A DNA stretch of 27,181 nt from Beverwykella pulmonaria (taxonomy: Eukaryota; Ascomycota; Dothideomycetes; Pleosporales; Melanommataceae): assembly GCA_001599595.1 (NCBI GenBank), contig BCHH01000016.1, positions 10,891 to 38,071 of the forward strand, in the 5' to 3' direction. Shown piece after piece: positions 9,879 to 20,278 of this stretch (its first letter is position 1; every line of letters begins with the position of its first letter). Below the pieces are notes generated by a model that did no database searches, had not been told where the DNA came from, and worked only from the letters and a program-made list of their open reading frames with translations. The translations under genes and the position numbers were made by a program.

Positions 9879-12800
9879 GCCGAGACACCCCATCGTTTCT
9901 TTGTTCTCCAGCTTTCCTCTTCGACAATCACGATAGTCGTACGTAGTCTGTCAATCTAGAGAATCTGGTGTTTGTTCATCTCGCGTTCCCTTGTGACACT
10001 GCGCTCTCGTGACAACCTGTGATTAATTGTTGATTTAAGCTAATCTTAGGTTCTCTATGTCCTGTTCTTGACAACTAAGAATATTGGCACGAGCATTATC
10101 CTTGCCTAGGGTGTACACAATTTGAAAGTTATACTAGGCCAATATGTCTGCCCATTGGACCTGTTGTGAATTAAGCACCTTGGTGGTTATAAAATATTCC
10201 AATAAGTAATAATTAGAATACACCTAGGTCCTAGTTGTAACAGAGGTTAATTTAGCTCTCTATAGTTGGAAGGTGGTAATAATTGCGAACAGTTCCTTGT
10301 TATGTATTTCCTAATTAAGTTCTGAACCAGACAAGACCTTGCTGTAAAACGCCATAGGATACTATTTTCTGTCTGCGTGTTTCTGTAAGAGGGTTCCTGC
10401 TACTACACTATTAGAGGCATCTGTTTCAACCTTAGTCTCTAATAAAGGGTTAAAATGGCAAAGAGTAGGTATCTTAAGTAATTCTACTTTTAGCTTCTTA
10501 AAGGCTGCATTACATTCCAAAGTCCATATAAAAGGGATTGCAGGGCTTTGCAACAAGAGGATTAGTTTTGTAATTTATAAGAACTTAGGTATAAATTGTT
10601 AATAGAAACTACAGAAGCCTAAGAAGGATTTCACGCCTATAATTGTGGTGGGCTTTTTCTAATTGCGTAGGGCTTCTACCTTAGTAGGGTTAACTTCTAA
10701 TCTAGTATTAGTAAGGATATACCCTAGGTATTAGGTCTAGGTTACATAGAACTTGCTTTTTAGGATATTGACCTAGAGACTAGCTTAGTAAAGTTAATTA
10801 AATACTTTCTTAACATGTTTAACATAAGTAGCCTTGTCTTTGGAGTAGATTAGGATGTCATCTAGGTAAGCAATACAGAAATTGTCTAGATAGTTAATTA
10901 ACACATTGTTTATGTAACGCTGATACGTAGCTAGGCCGTTACATAATCTAAAAGGTAGGACCTTACACTTGTATAATCTGTATTAGCTCTAAAAAGTAGT
11001 ATACTCTTTAGAGGCGGGGTCTATCCTAATTTTGTTGAAAGCTGCACAAATATCTACCTTAGTAAAGATCTTGGCTTTAGCAGGTTGTGCTAGCAGTTTG
11101 TCTATGCGCAGTATTAGATAGGAATCCTTACAGGTCAAGGCATTTAATTTGCAATAATCCACACAGATGCGTAGACTACTGTTAGGCTTCCAAACACACA
11201 GCAACAGGGATGCAAAAGGACTCTTGCTTGCTTTAATCTAACCTTTTACAAGGTTGTCTATAATATAGGCCTTTGTTGCTTTAAGCTCTTCCACATTCTG
11301 CTTATACAAGGGACTGTAGTAATTTAGAAGGGGTTTAGTAAGCACTATCTTGTAATTATAGATGCAATGTTCTGCAAGCTAATCTGCCTCTGTCCAATTA
11401 AACAAGTTATAGTACAAACTATAGATTTTTGGCAATTGTTTGTTTAACAACTGTTTGTTATCTAGATTGTCCACAAGTACGTCCTGTTTCTCTTCCAACA
11501 CCCATTTAATCTTATACAAGGAGGTTGTAAAGAATTTATTTTCCTTTCTCTTTATATTAAAATAGAAGGCGTTAGCAGAAATTATAGCAATTGAGGCTGT
11601 TTAGATAACAACTAGAGCAGTCTTTGTTTCTAGCTAATTCTTGTTAGTTTGGAGTGCTTATAGTGTTCGCGGAAGGTAGGGGACTAGAATTTAGTTGATT
11701 TTTGGAAATTGGAGTAAGCCTTAAATACAATGTACAGTAGGGCTGTAGGCCTGCTAATAACTATCCTGTTCCTATAGGAGATCTCTTTGCCACACATCCT
11801 CCTTGGCATTGTAATCCTGCTTAGGACAGTTAACTTGCATAATAAGGGGAGGAGAAGGCTTATAAGTTAGGGGATATTTAGTTGGCCAAACAATCTAATT
11901 CTTGTCTGTATTAAGTAGGAGTTTAAATTTGCGTAGCTATTTAATTCTAATAATACAATCCTAAGAACCAAGATCCATTACTATAAAAGGGCAATTCTAA
12001 ATAGTGCGTCCGTTAATTTGCATGTAAAGGCAGATGTATTAGTAAATATAGGTCTTAATTGCGTCTTAGAACCCTTTTACTACAAGCTTAAAAGGTAGGC
12101 GTTGGATAGGAACATAAAGGGATTTAGACAGGGATTTTGCAATTTTTGTATTTAGAAAAAGAAAACCTTGTATGCTAGTATCTAGTAATAAGCGTAATTA
12201 GACGCCAGCGCCCTGTAAACATAAAACAATAGGGACTTAGAAATGTTTTCCTCCAAACAAGTGCAATAGATCTATGCCTGCTAGATTATACTTGTTTAAG
12301 CCTAGGACAGAGAGTTTTCCTAGGCGTCTCTGTTTCCCACCTAATATACATTAGGATTAAATTCTTTGGCATTAATAAACTTATCTTCTAGTTCCTGTTG
12401 TTTAACTTTAATCTTGTAGACTTAGGGTACAGGACAATTGTTCACAAAGTGTCCTAGCTTGCCACAGTTGTAACAGGTACTAGGGGTTAGCTGCCTTTTA
12501 GGAGCAGGTGTTTAACTAGGCTGCTAGGGGACAAAGGGTGTAGACTAAGGCGCTGCGGAGTTTACATACAAAGGCTTAGAGTTATTAGCACTGTACACAA
12601 CCTTAGGGGCCACTACAGTTGGCTTCCAGTTCTTATCTAAACTAAACTAGGGGGTAGAGGAGGAAGGCGCTAATAAAATCCTGTTAATTGTTAGATTGTG
12701 CCGCCGTTCTATGTTGTAGGCCGTAAGATAGTAAACTATCTCCTTAAAGGAGTCCTTCTATAGGTGTTTGAAACCAAGATTAGCTATCCTTAGGGTAGGG

Positions 12801-13579
12801 GTAATCTTCTCCTATAGGTAGAAAAACCACTCTAACTAAGGTACAGATCTACTAATAGCTGTACTAAGGAAACAAGCTTTAAAAGCAGGAAAGGTTTTGT
12901 TCTTTTCTATGTTTAGTCTCTAGAAGGCCTGCTAGGCCTCTGCTTCTTTATTGCTAGAGAGGAAATAAGATTAGAGCAGGGAGATTATCTCTTCTGCATT
13001 TTAGAACTTAGACTTAGGCAAATTAGATAGGTATTAGGGTTCTAGATACTTTGTTGCTGTTCTAGAAGTGTGTCCCTATACAAGGTTTATCTGTGCACGT
13101 TTGCTCTAATAATAGTCTGCATTAATTTTAAGTTAGTTAATAATTAAGGCTTGCTACTATTTGAACGTAGGATTATTGCCATTGTTAAGTTTAATAATGT
13201 TAGGCGTTTGTTCTGTAAGTTTAATCTAAGATAGTCCTAGGGTACCTAAAGGGGATCTTGTGCTGGGAGGAGCAGGAGAGACTTAGGCGCTTATTATTGC
13301 TAATTTAGTAGTTAGTAGAGGTTGTTCTAGGGAAATAGATTGCGCCTTTATAAAACTCTTAAGCTGGGCTTCCAAACAGGCAATTTGCTCTATAAGTTAG
13401 GTATGTCTCTAATCCAACTCTAAATTAGATAATTCTTTAACTTTAGGTTCTGTGGGTGCAGATTTAGTTGTTAGCAGTAGAGGTGGGGGTTTGTTGTGTG
13501 GCTAGGTTGCTTTACCCTTCTAACTAATGTGATTTCTAGACCTAGTAGAAGGTCCTAGGGTTGGTTGGGAGTTAGACAT

Positions 13580-13876
13580 TAGTGTTGTGTCTAATTCTAA
13601 TGGGTTATTAGTAGTCTCTAAGTTTCTACTATAGCGTAGTCTTTACAACTTTTCTAAAGGCAATCCTAATTGCAGGGGATAGGAAGTTCTAAACCTAAAG
13701 GCTTTGGTTGATTAGAGGTCTTGGGGATCTAATCTATAACTAAATAATTTAATGTGACGGTGTGTGAGTTGTATAACTAAATTAGACGCGTCTTAGGGCT
13801 TGGATGTAATTAAACAAACAATTGTTGTGATATTATTAAGAGGCTGTTACTAGCTATTGTAAGCTTTTAATTATAA
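13580..13876 (-). other. 5' leader of element A between LTR and gag
   Basis: This is about 300 bases between the 5' LTR and the gag ATG at 13579. It should contain the primer-binding site next to the LTR, but the sequence is mutated and I cannot match it to a tRNA or to a self-priming fold. No gene is seen. Confidence 0.5.
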
Positions 13877-14302
13877 TGTAACAGCGCAGGATATCAGGAC
13901 AATTAGATTTGGGTGTAAATTACTACTAAGGCATATGGGAGTGCACAAGTGAGAACAAGTACCTAAGATTGAATTGACACCTATAGGCCAGGTACGAAAG
14001 GATAATTAAAAGCTACCTAATCTAACTAACAAAACAACTAGTTTATATACACAAAGAGAGATAAGAAATAGCAAAGCCAAGGTAATACAGGTTCAGATAA
14101 GGACCCGTATCAGAGTTGCATCAGGCGCTGGTCCAGAGCTAAGGTAATACAGGTTTAGATATAGATTGAGCCTGTATCAGAGTTGAGTGGGGAGCAGGTC
14201 GGGACCCAAAGTCCTATCAGTTCAGGTAGGAATAGGATCTGTATCGGGATCAGGCAGGGAGCAGTTCAGTCACGTGATGGAACGATTGTTCAAATCGTTA
14301 CA
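13877..14302 (-). repeat. LTR of element A (5' LTR in element orientation)
   Basis: This 426-bp copy of 6337-6762 has the same ends and no indels. Here the left, inner half (to about LTR position 210) has lost its CG and many TGG/TCA words, while the right, outer half keeps them. Confidence 0.95.
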
Positions 14303-14307
14303 TGCCA
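14303..14307. repeat. Target-site duplication of element A, right copy (TGCCA)
   Basis: This is identical to 6332-6336 and directly follows the GTTACA end of the right LTR. Confidence 0.92.
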
Positions 14308-14587
14308 TAGACAAAAAGAAGGTTGCAGCTATATAGGATTAGCCAACTCCCAAGACAGTAAAAGACATACAGTCCTTTTTAGGATTTGCAAACTTCTACA
14401 GGAAGTTTATCAAGAACTACTCTAAGATAACAGCACCCTTAACAGAGTTAACAAAGAAAAGTATAAGTTAGACAAGTAAGGAAATTAAGGGAGACGCCCT
14501 CTAAGCTTTCTAGGAACTAAAGAAGGTGTTTACTACAGCACCTATGCTACAAATACACAATCTAATAAAACCTACAAGAGTAGAAAT
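14308..14587 (+). pseudogene. Gypsy element D, pol (RT end to RNase H start), right half
   Basis: This continues the frame of 5290-6336 after removal of element A: IDKKKVAAI, WPTPK (Trp as TAG), the connection motif [12 protein letters not shown] (about 14370-14405), APLTELTKK, and an ALQAFQELK-type helix at about 14495-14530, ending at VEI, just before the Asp of the RNase H start. The reading breaks exactly there, where element B is inserted. The remainder of D must lie to the right of B, beyond the window. Confidence 0.88.
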
Positions 14588-14773
14588 TGTAAGGAGACTG
14601 TCGGCAGGAGATCAAAATATGGGTATAAAGTGTATTCAAGACGAATCCTTGAGGAGTACTCAGGACTCGGAAGGAATCTATATACATATCAGCACGTGAC
14701 TGGAGATCACGTGGTCTGAGACCTGGCCAAAGGCTGGCTGAGGATGGCCTGGAGGGGAAGGTTGCTTGTGACA
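14588..14773 (-). repeat. LTR of element B (3' LTR in element orientation)
   Basis: Read on the minus strand it starts TGTCACAAGC directly after a purine tract and ends at TTACA (plus-strand TGTAAGG at 14588), where the D pol reading frame breaks. An alternative end is TGTCGG at 14599. The partner LTR is outside the window, so the end and the target duplication cannot be confirmed. The sequence is unmutated: TGG, TGA and TCA are frequent. Confidence 0.7.
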
Positions 14774-14793
14774 GAGCCCCCCCCTTTCTTGAG
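14774..14793 (-). other. Polypurine tract of element B
   Basis: GAG followed by a run of eight C and TTTCTTGAGG on the plus strand; on the minus strand this is a G-run three bases from TGTCAC. It is the same arrangement as in elements A and C. Confidence 0.75.
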
Positions 14794-15778
14794 GGTCGTC
14801 CTGATCCTCTGATACAGAAAAGATTTGGGGAACCTTCTAGACTTCCTTAGTGCCACGCTAGACAAGTGTTGGCTATTTCCTATCTATGCTTTGGGTGGAT
14901 TAAACTCTAAAAAACCCTTTTGGGAAAAATTGTGTTAGGAGAAATACACCTAAAGCGCCTGGCAATAGGGCTGCAGGGATCTTTTATCCTAACACCTTCT
15001 TGCTCAATGTCTGTCACAAGCGAACTATAGGTCATAACCTTGACTAGTCCATCTGCTTTATGAGATGGCGCGTGGACTGGCAATTTACTGTGAGTGCCCT
15101 GCTATAAACATATTCTCTACAAATCCTAGCTAGGGTGACATTAGTTAGTGTATAGAGGTCCCTTAGGGCGTCCCTAACTGTGTACTAAGTAGGATACTCC
15201 TTGGAGAATTGCCTAGAGGTAGATTGTGCAGTGCCACGGCTCTGCGTACCTAATAGATTACGTTGTTGACAGTAACCTTACAATTGGGTAACTGTAACTC
15301 AACAGGCGCTATATAAGTTACAGGTAGGTGTTGCATTTAGTAGTTGTCCCCCTTAGTGCTTGTGGGCTCTGTAGGGTCACTGTTTTTAACTATTTTTGGG
15401 TTAAGATATGTTATTTATAGACTTCTATTTCTAGGACAACAATCTTGGCTAATCTACGTGGTTTTAACACCTTAGCTATATTATTGCCTAGTATAGGACA
15501 CACTCTGTGTACCTAATAGCTTAAGGGGAACCTCTGTTCCTTTATTAGATTAAGCCCTAGATTTAGTATGTGTTGGTTGAGTGATGCTTGTAAAGCATAC
15601 GCATGTTTCCTCACTAACCTAATACCTAAGGACTTTCTCCTTATAAGTAGTGAGAAGGCGGCTCTGCGCTGGCATAGTTATAGGTAAAAGAGTAAGAGCT
15701 TGTTAGGTGGATATAAGAGAGCGTCCTTTTGCCCTTAAACTCTATTACCTTAACAACTCCCTCTCCTCCTCGCCTATT
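14794..15778. other. Unexplained segment of element B
   Basis: This is nearly 1 kb between the polypurine tract and the antisense ORF with no recognised gene. On the minus strand two adjacent stretches are open in different frames: about 15190-15060 (Leu/Arg-rich, with VTLARICREY, faintly like a helix-turn-helix) and about 15100-14900 (with LVTDIEQEGVRI). They could be a decayed coding part of the element, a captured fragment, or chance. TGG and TGA words are common, so mutation is light. Confidence 0.3.
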
Positions 15779-16740
15779 ATGCGCGCTTCTTATGTAGTCT
15801 CTAACTCTATCCTTCCTAATTACGTTTATTAGCTGCTGCTAAACATGCAGTTGCAGCCTAGCCTGACTTAGTTCTAGTGCGAGGCCTGTATTGTTTCCTT
15901 TACCACGTTGTCTATAAAGGAACCCACGGGTAGTGCGGAGAGCATGGCGGCTGTCATGCGCTATAGTAAATACTGCAGCTAGAAGACCCCTTTTGGTGTT
16001 TGCAATGGCTGCTAGGGTAACAAGAAGGGTAGTTGCGTGCAGGTAGGTCCTTTATTAGCCTGCTGTTGGGGTTTTTGCTAACCTGCGCTTAGATTAAACC
16101 TGTCTTTTAGCGTGCTATGAACATCCTTAACTTCCTAATTAAACGCGCCCTTAACAAGACTACTAAAGCCTTGCTTGCTGCCCCTAAGACTAATCCTAAG
16201 CAGCTTATTACAGACAAGACTGTTCTTAAGTATTGGCGTGACTGCCATGAGTACGCAAGGCACCTTTGCGACGCCTTTACCGCCTACAGCGACAATCTCA
16301 AGCGTGAGATTAAGGCGAGCGGCCTAGATGAGGCGGAGTATTAGAAACAGCGTTAGGCTTCTTGTGAGCACAACATGGACAGGTACAAGGTAATAGTTCT
16401 CCTACCCCTTCTCCTGCTGCAAGGTTCTAACTCCTATAGGCTGGCATTAGTAGTGTAGGTGAGAAGAAGCCTAGCAATGTTGTCTGTAATAAGCACTAGG
16501 AGCGCTACTTTGCTACTCTAGAAGGTGGAGCTACTAATTGCAAGAAGCGTTAGTACTACTACAGGACTAATATTCCTAATAGCAATAAGGTTAGGACTCC
16601 TGTAACTCTGCGTTGCTCTTAGGGCGCTAGTTAAGGTTATAAGTTAAGCCCCTGCCCTTAGTAGTGTAGAATATTTCTTTCCTTTGACTAGCTATAAAGG
16701 CTGTTAGGGTGCTTGCAGGCAACAGCCAGCCCTTAGGTAG
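15779..16740 (+). pseudogene. Antisense ORF of element B: Cys-rich protein
   Basis: This gene is opposite to pol and lies between the end of pol and the 3' LTR, as in element A. From ATG 15779 about 98 codons read in one frame, with TAG at probable Trp/Gln codons, through a tyrosine/leucine-rich start, FxCEACIVSF, a Met/Ala helix, and KYCS-KTPFGVCNGC...KKGSCVQV at about 15968-16050, a C-x2-C-x6-C cluster preceded by another Cys. A frameshift near 16070 leads to the open frame 16117-16344, a Lys/Leu-rich helical part with YWRDCHEYARHLCDAF. Beyond 16344 a third frame may continue to about 16740 with further Cys, Tyr and Arg. The Cys motif resembles that of the element A antisense ORF (CQYC...KNKMCNPV). 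Function is unknown; nucleic-acid binding is a guess. Confidence 0.5.
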
Positions 16741-16779
16741 ACTAATAGTAAAGTTCTGAATTTTATATTATTTAGTATT

Positions 16780-19699
16780 TATGTGTAATTGTTAGTGACA
16801 TGTAATCTAGCTAATTTAGTCTAGGATATGTAATGCTGCAAGCTTTAGGCCTTGGCCTTTTTGTTCCTTAAATTACTATTGCCTCTAACCTTAGTTAGGC
16901 TTTTCTTAGTTGCCTATGGCGTTGTTTTGGTAGATCCTTAGATCTAGTGTGTGAGGTAGTATAAGCCTTAATAGTCTGTTGTTAGCCCTGCCTGTTCTTG
17001 CCTGTGCCCTAAGACACATCTTGTAGGTTATAGAGGTAGTCCTTAAGTAACTTGTTGCATCTGTTAAGATAGTCTGTGGGTTCCTAGGTGTTGTCCTTAT
17101 TAGACTACCTAAGCTATTTTACTAAGTACTCCCTTCCTTAAGAGACTGTGTTGTAGTGTCTAAGTATCCCTTTAACCTTATATCTATCTACAGAAAGAGC
17201 TTCTTCTAGGATTTGTATAGGTCCTAGTTGAAACCCCTTTAACTCTAAGGGTGCAACCTAAGGTTTAAGGAGGGATACATTAAACACTAGATATACGCGC
17301 TCTATTAATAGAGGGAGATCTAGTTAGTATGCTAAGCGTCCTATGCGTTTAGTAATTGTAAAAGGCCCTAGAAACTAGGTATTAAATTTCTTTAACAGAC
17401 GTATAGTTGTAATGTTTTTTGCCTGTAGGATAACCTAATCCCCCTTGGCAAAGAACCTGTTAGCGCGCCTAGTGTTATACTACTTTGCTTAACTATGCTA
17501 GGTGTGTTTAAGACTATATTTAGCAGCCTCCCACATCTTGTTCTATTGCTTAAGATGACTAGCAACCTGCTGTTGCAATTCTAGTGTCTTGGCTTCCTTG
17601 TCCTAGACCTGTAGTGGCCTACAGAGCTAGTGTTTATTAGGTATTCTATTAAATTCCTTAGGGTCTATCCTAAAGGCAACTTGTATGGGACAGTGTTTAT
17701 AAGATGCATAGGTTTTGGAGTTATACGCATACTTAGCGTATAGTAATAACTCTCCCTAATTGTCCTGCTTGTAATTTATGTACATGTGCAGGTACGTCTC
17801 TAACTTCTAATTCTAGTGCTCTGTTTGCCTGTCTGTCTAGGGGTGGAAAGCTGTACTAAGCTAGTGGTCTATCTTAAGATAGTAACAGATGTCTAACTAG
17901 AACTAACTAGTAAACACAGATCTATAGTCTAACAGAAGTGTATCTGGCAGGCTGTGGGCAAGGAAGCACTGTTTTATTAACAGATTGGCTACCCTCTAGG
18001 CTGTTACTGTCTTAGTAATAGGGAGATAGTAGACATACTTTGTAAATCTATCAACTAGGACTAGAATTGCGTTGTATTTGTTCCCCTTCTTATCTTTAGA
18101 CTTTGGGAGATCTGTTACAAAGTCTAAAGAGTAGTAACGCCACAGCATACTTAGTAGTGGGAGTGACTTAAGCAGCCCCTAGGGTTTGTGCCGCCTAATC
18201 TTGTTTAGCTAACAAGAAGGGCACTAGCTAATGTATCTTGTTACATCCCTCTTAAGGTATAGCTAATAGTACTTGCGCCTTAGCAAGTCTGCAGTTTTCT
18301 TAATGCTATAATAGCCCCCTATTAGGTTATTATAGTTCTTTATTAAGATGTTTTCCTGTAGAGTAGAATCTTTGGGAATCTACACTTTCCTATTCCTGTG
18401 GAGGACACTATTAGGGTCAACTTCCTAAAATAGACTGCCCTTCTTTGCCCCGCCTGCAGCCTGCTTCCTAACGCGTTAGCAACTTATAAGTGAGATAGGC
18501 TAAATCTTGTTCCTAAACCTGCCTAATGTAATCTAGGAGGTAGTCTAGAATCTCTAGTGTGTAAGTAGTTTTGTCTTGCGTGGCTTCTATTGCAAGAATG
18601 TTTGGCAACAAAACTTGTCTGTTGAGGGCCTAAAGGAGACCCTTAGCAATGTTAAAGTTCTTGTGCCTAGCTTTAAAATTATTAAATTGACACTAGCACT
18701 CCTGGCCTGTGGGTAGGGCTGTTAATTTGGAGAGCAACACATTGCAGTTGGCTGAACACATGTTAGGGAATTCCTTTCTAGGAGTATTAACCTTTTTGGG
18801 AGGCTAACAGGGTGCTACTAGCCCCTCCTTAGGGAGGTCTAGTCTTTGTACTGCCTGGCTAGCACTTGAAGCCCTAGATGTCTAGAGCATCTAGATTTGA
18901 AGCTTTTGTTAGAGAGTAGGAAGTATTGCATTGCAACATACTTGCCCCTCTCCTAGTGTAAAGCCCTTTGCATAGTTAGGTCTTTGCAAGGGCCTATTAG
19001 CTAGATTTTCTAATCCTAGCTTGTATTTAACTTCAAAGTTAAATTAGGCTAACTCTTCTGCCTAACGCGCTTGCTTAGGGGAGAGCTCCTTTGTGGTTAT
19101 AAAGTAACGCAAGTTACTGTGATTGGAGAGCACTTAGATTGTCAACAGGGTGTGCTTAAGGTACTGGCGCCATGCCTTAAAAGCCTCTACAATTGCACAT
19201 AGCTCCTTGTTATGCGTATGCCAACAGAGCTCTAGCCCTGAGAGCTTCTGGCTCTAAAACGCAACTAGCTTCTAATAACAATTAGTTGCTAGCTCTAACG
19301 TTTAGGGCTGAAGGAGGATTGCTGCTATAGCAAATTCTAAAGCGTCTGTGAGTACTATTACTAGCTTTAAGGGGTTAAAGTGTTAGAGCACTAGAGCGTC
19401 TAAGAACTTTTCTTTAAGCATAAAGAAGGCTTCTTGCACTTCCTTAGGCTAGGACTACTTGTAGTTCTACTTTGTAGGACCCTTATAGGTTTTCTTTTAG
19501 GATTTGCGTTTCCTTACCCTACCCTCTTAAGGCAACAGGGCTTAGGTGACTGTTATATAGTCTACTAACAGGCGTACAATAGAGGAGTAGTTAAAGATAA
19601 ACCTCTAGTAGAAGTTTGTGAACCTAAGAAAGACCTAAATATCCTTGTAACTCTTAGGTTTAGACCACTCCTTAATTGTGTGTACCTGCACAGGGTCTA
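16780..19699 (-). pseudogene. Pol of element B: RT end, RNase H, integrase, chromodomain
   Basis: Read right to left: the RT connection (SKPKSYKDI, then FTNFY and RFI, about 19600-19690), an RNase H region with NKELCAIVEAFK (about 19200), TTKELSPKQARQAE (about 19090), an integrase with WCPSCQ (about 18210), LDFVTDLPKSK with the first catalytic Asp intact (about 18110), VLVDRFTKYVYY (about 18050), a probable second catalytic Asp in LLLDYR (about 17925), and a chromodomain with GREYLVKW and NTWEPTDYL (about 17030-17230). TAG and TAA stand in for Trp and Gln throughout. The gene is cut at 19699 by element C inside RT, and the join with 26797 restores YLGF...DPVQVHTIKEW. The 3' end near 16780 is approximate. 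Confidence 0.82.
19695..19699. repeat. Target-site duplication of element C, left copy (GTCTA)
   Basis: GTCTA precedes the left LTR and is repeated at 26792-26796 after the right LTR. Removing element C restores the RT frame of element B. Confidence 0.93.
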
Positions 19700-19727
19700 T
19701 GTCACGGTAACCACCGCGACACCAATT

Positions 19728-19789
19728 CCGAACAACGGTCCCGAACGATACCGAACGACGGTCCCGAACGACGGTCCTGAACGACGGTC
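19728..19789 (+). repeat. 13-bp tandem repeat in the 5' LTR of element C
   Basis: Units of the form CCGAACGACGGTC start at 19728, 19751, 19764 and 19777, with a shortened 10-base unit at 19741. The same array, mutated, is in the 3' LTR. It lies near the LTR start (U3), so an enhancer role is possible. Confidence 0.85.
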
Positions 19790-19942
19790 CCGACAAGTAC
19801 TGTACTCCGCAGCACAGTACTTCACACACCCGAACTCGCGCACAATACCGACTAATACCCGTTGCGCACATCATCCCATTCTGACTCACAGTACACCAAC
19901 AGTGACGACCGTCGGCACTGTACTGCGACTCACAGTTCAACG

Positions 19943-19963
19943 AGGTTGGCAACTAGCCAACCT
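19943..19963 (+). other. Stem-loop in the 5' LTR of element C
   Basis: AGGTTGGC and GCCAACCT form a perfect 8-bp stem around AACTA. In the 3' LTR the arms read AGGTCAGC and GCCGACCT. The ancestral stem was probably AGGTCGGC/GCCGACCT, and here both arms were mutated in step, keeping the pairing. Its role is unknown. Confidence 0.5.
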
Positions 19964-20189
19964 GATCTAACCTAAAATACTAAACTAAGTCCCAACTGGG
20001 CTTGGCCCACGCACGAACCAGACCCCTAACGCACAAACTAGACTAAGTATTTATTAAACCTTAAAGGACCTCTAGTCAAGCTCCTTACGCAACGTCTTGT
20101 ATAATAAGTTATTGCACCTAAGATTGTATCTGTAGTATCCAATATTTAATTAAACCTTTATCCTCTGCTACTAATAGCCTCTCATGACA

Positions 20190-20278
20190 TTACGTTGCGT
20201 TAAACCCTTACCAACATAACAACGCCAACTAAACCAAATCCTTAGTTAATAGACTTAATAGCAACCTTCTAGGAACAG
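20190..20278 (+). other. Leader of element C between 5' LTR and gag
   Basis: This short leader should carry the primer-binding site directly after the LTR (TTACGTTGCG...). I cannot match it to a tRNA. No gene is seen. Confidence 0.5.

Larger units (their letters stand above)
9694..10014 (+). mobile_element. Solo LTR inside element A
   Basis: A 321-bp insert begins TGTGACGG and ends CTCGTGACA and is flanked by ACCTG on both sides (9689-9693 and 10015-10019). It has no internal coding part, so it is what remains after recombination between two LTRs. It is rich in CG and fully unmutated, in contrast to the pol gene around it. A TATATA box lies at 9873-9878, which suggests the LTR points along the plus strand. 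Its ends resemble the LTR ends of element C (TGTCACGGTAACC and CTCGTGACA), so the two are probably related families. Confidence 0.88.
8035..13579 (-). pseudogene. Gag-Pol polyprotein of element A, broken
   Basis: This is a single-frame Ty3/gypsy gag-pol, read from ATG 13579 down to TGA 8035-8037. In order on the minus strand: gag with a zinc knuckle CYNC...H...C at 12434-12475; aspartic protease with LLLDTS at about 12170-12190 (canonical DTG reads DTS); RT with the intact catalytic YLDD at 10857-10868; RNase H (about 10080-10560); integrase with a zinc-finger Cys pair (about 9270-9300) and a core whose first catalytic Asp reads Asn (INFKEFL region, about 9170); and a chromodomain with YRVKWVGYN (about 8200-8330) that would tether integration to modified histones. 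Stops replace Trp/Gln throughout. A solo LTR at 9694-10019 splits the gene between RNase H and integrase. Gag and Pol share a frame, unlike element C. Confidence 0.85.
6337..14302 (-). mobile_element. Ty3/gypsy chromovirus-type LTR retrotransposon, element A
   Basis: This complete element is bounded by two 426-bp LTRs (TGTAAC...GTTACA) and a 5-bp duplication. Its genes run on the minus strand: gag, protease, RT, RNase H, integrase and chromodomain in one frame (13579 to 8035), then an antisense ORF, polypurine tract and 3' LTR. It is inserted in the RT of element D. It contains a later solo LTR at 9694-10014. The catalytic YLDD of RT is still intact, but many stop codons make it dead. The two LTRs have equal length with no indels, and they differ by C/T and G/A changes, so the element was young when mutation struck. 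Confidence 0.93.
14588..19699 (-). mobile_element. Ty3/gypsy element B, 3' part (minus strand)
   Basis: This LTR retrotransposon lies on the minus strand inside element D. From left to right: 3' LTR, polypurine tract, an unexplained segment, an antisense ORF on the plus strand, and the pol gene from chromodomain back to RT. It is cut at 19699 by element C and continues at 26792-27045. Its 5' LTR and gag are outside the window. Chromodomain, integrase core and Cys-pair motif are recognisable. Confidence 0.85.
19700..20189 (+). repeat. 5' LTR of element C
   Basis: This 490-bp LTR is paired with 26302-26791. Its first 190-240 bases keep CG-rich sequence; its inner part is mutated. The opposite is true of the 3' LTR. 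Open frames on both strands across it are not genes. Confidence 0.95.

Noticed and set aside
9586..9931. Three overlapping minus-strand open frames rich in Gly, Gln and Ala
   Set aside because: They come from the 19-bp tandem repeat of the solo LTR; 19 is not a multiple of three, so all frames stay open.
14183..14425. 80-codon plus-strand open frame
   Set aside because: It joins the end of the A LTR to the D pol in the wrong frame; a junction artefact.
19635..19970. Open frames on both strands over the 5' LTR of element C, and the copy at 26366-26554
   Set aside because: They cross the LTR boundary or lie in U3 repeats and are not shared as proteins between the two LTRs.
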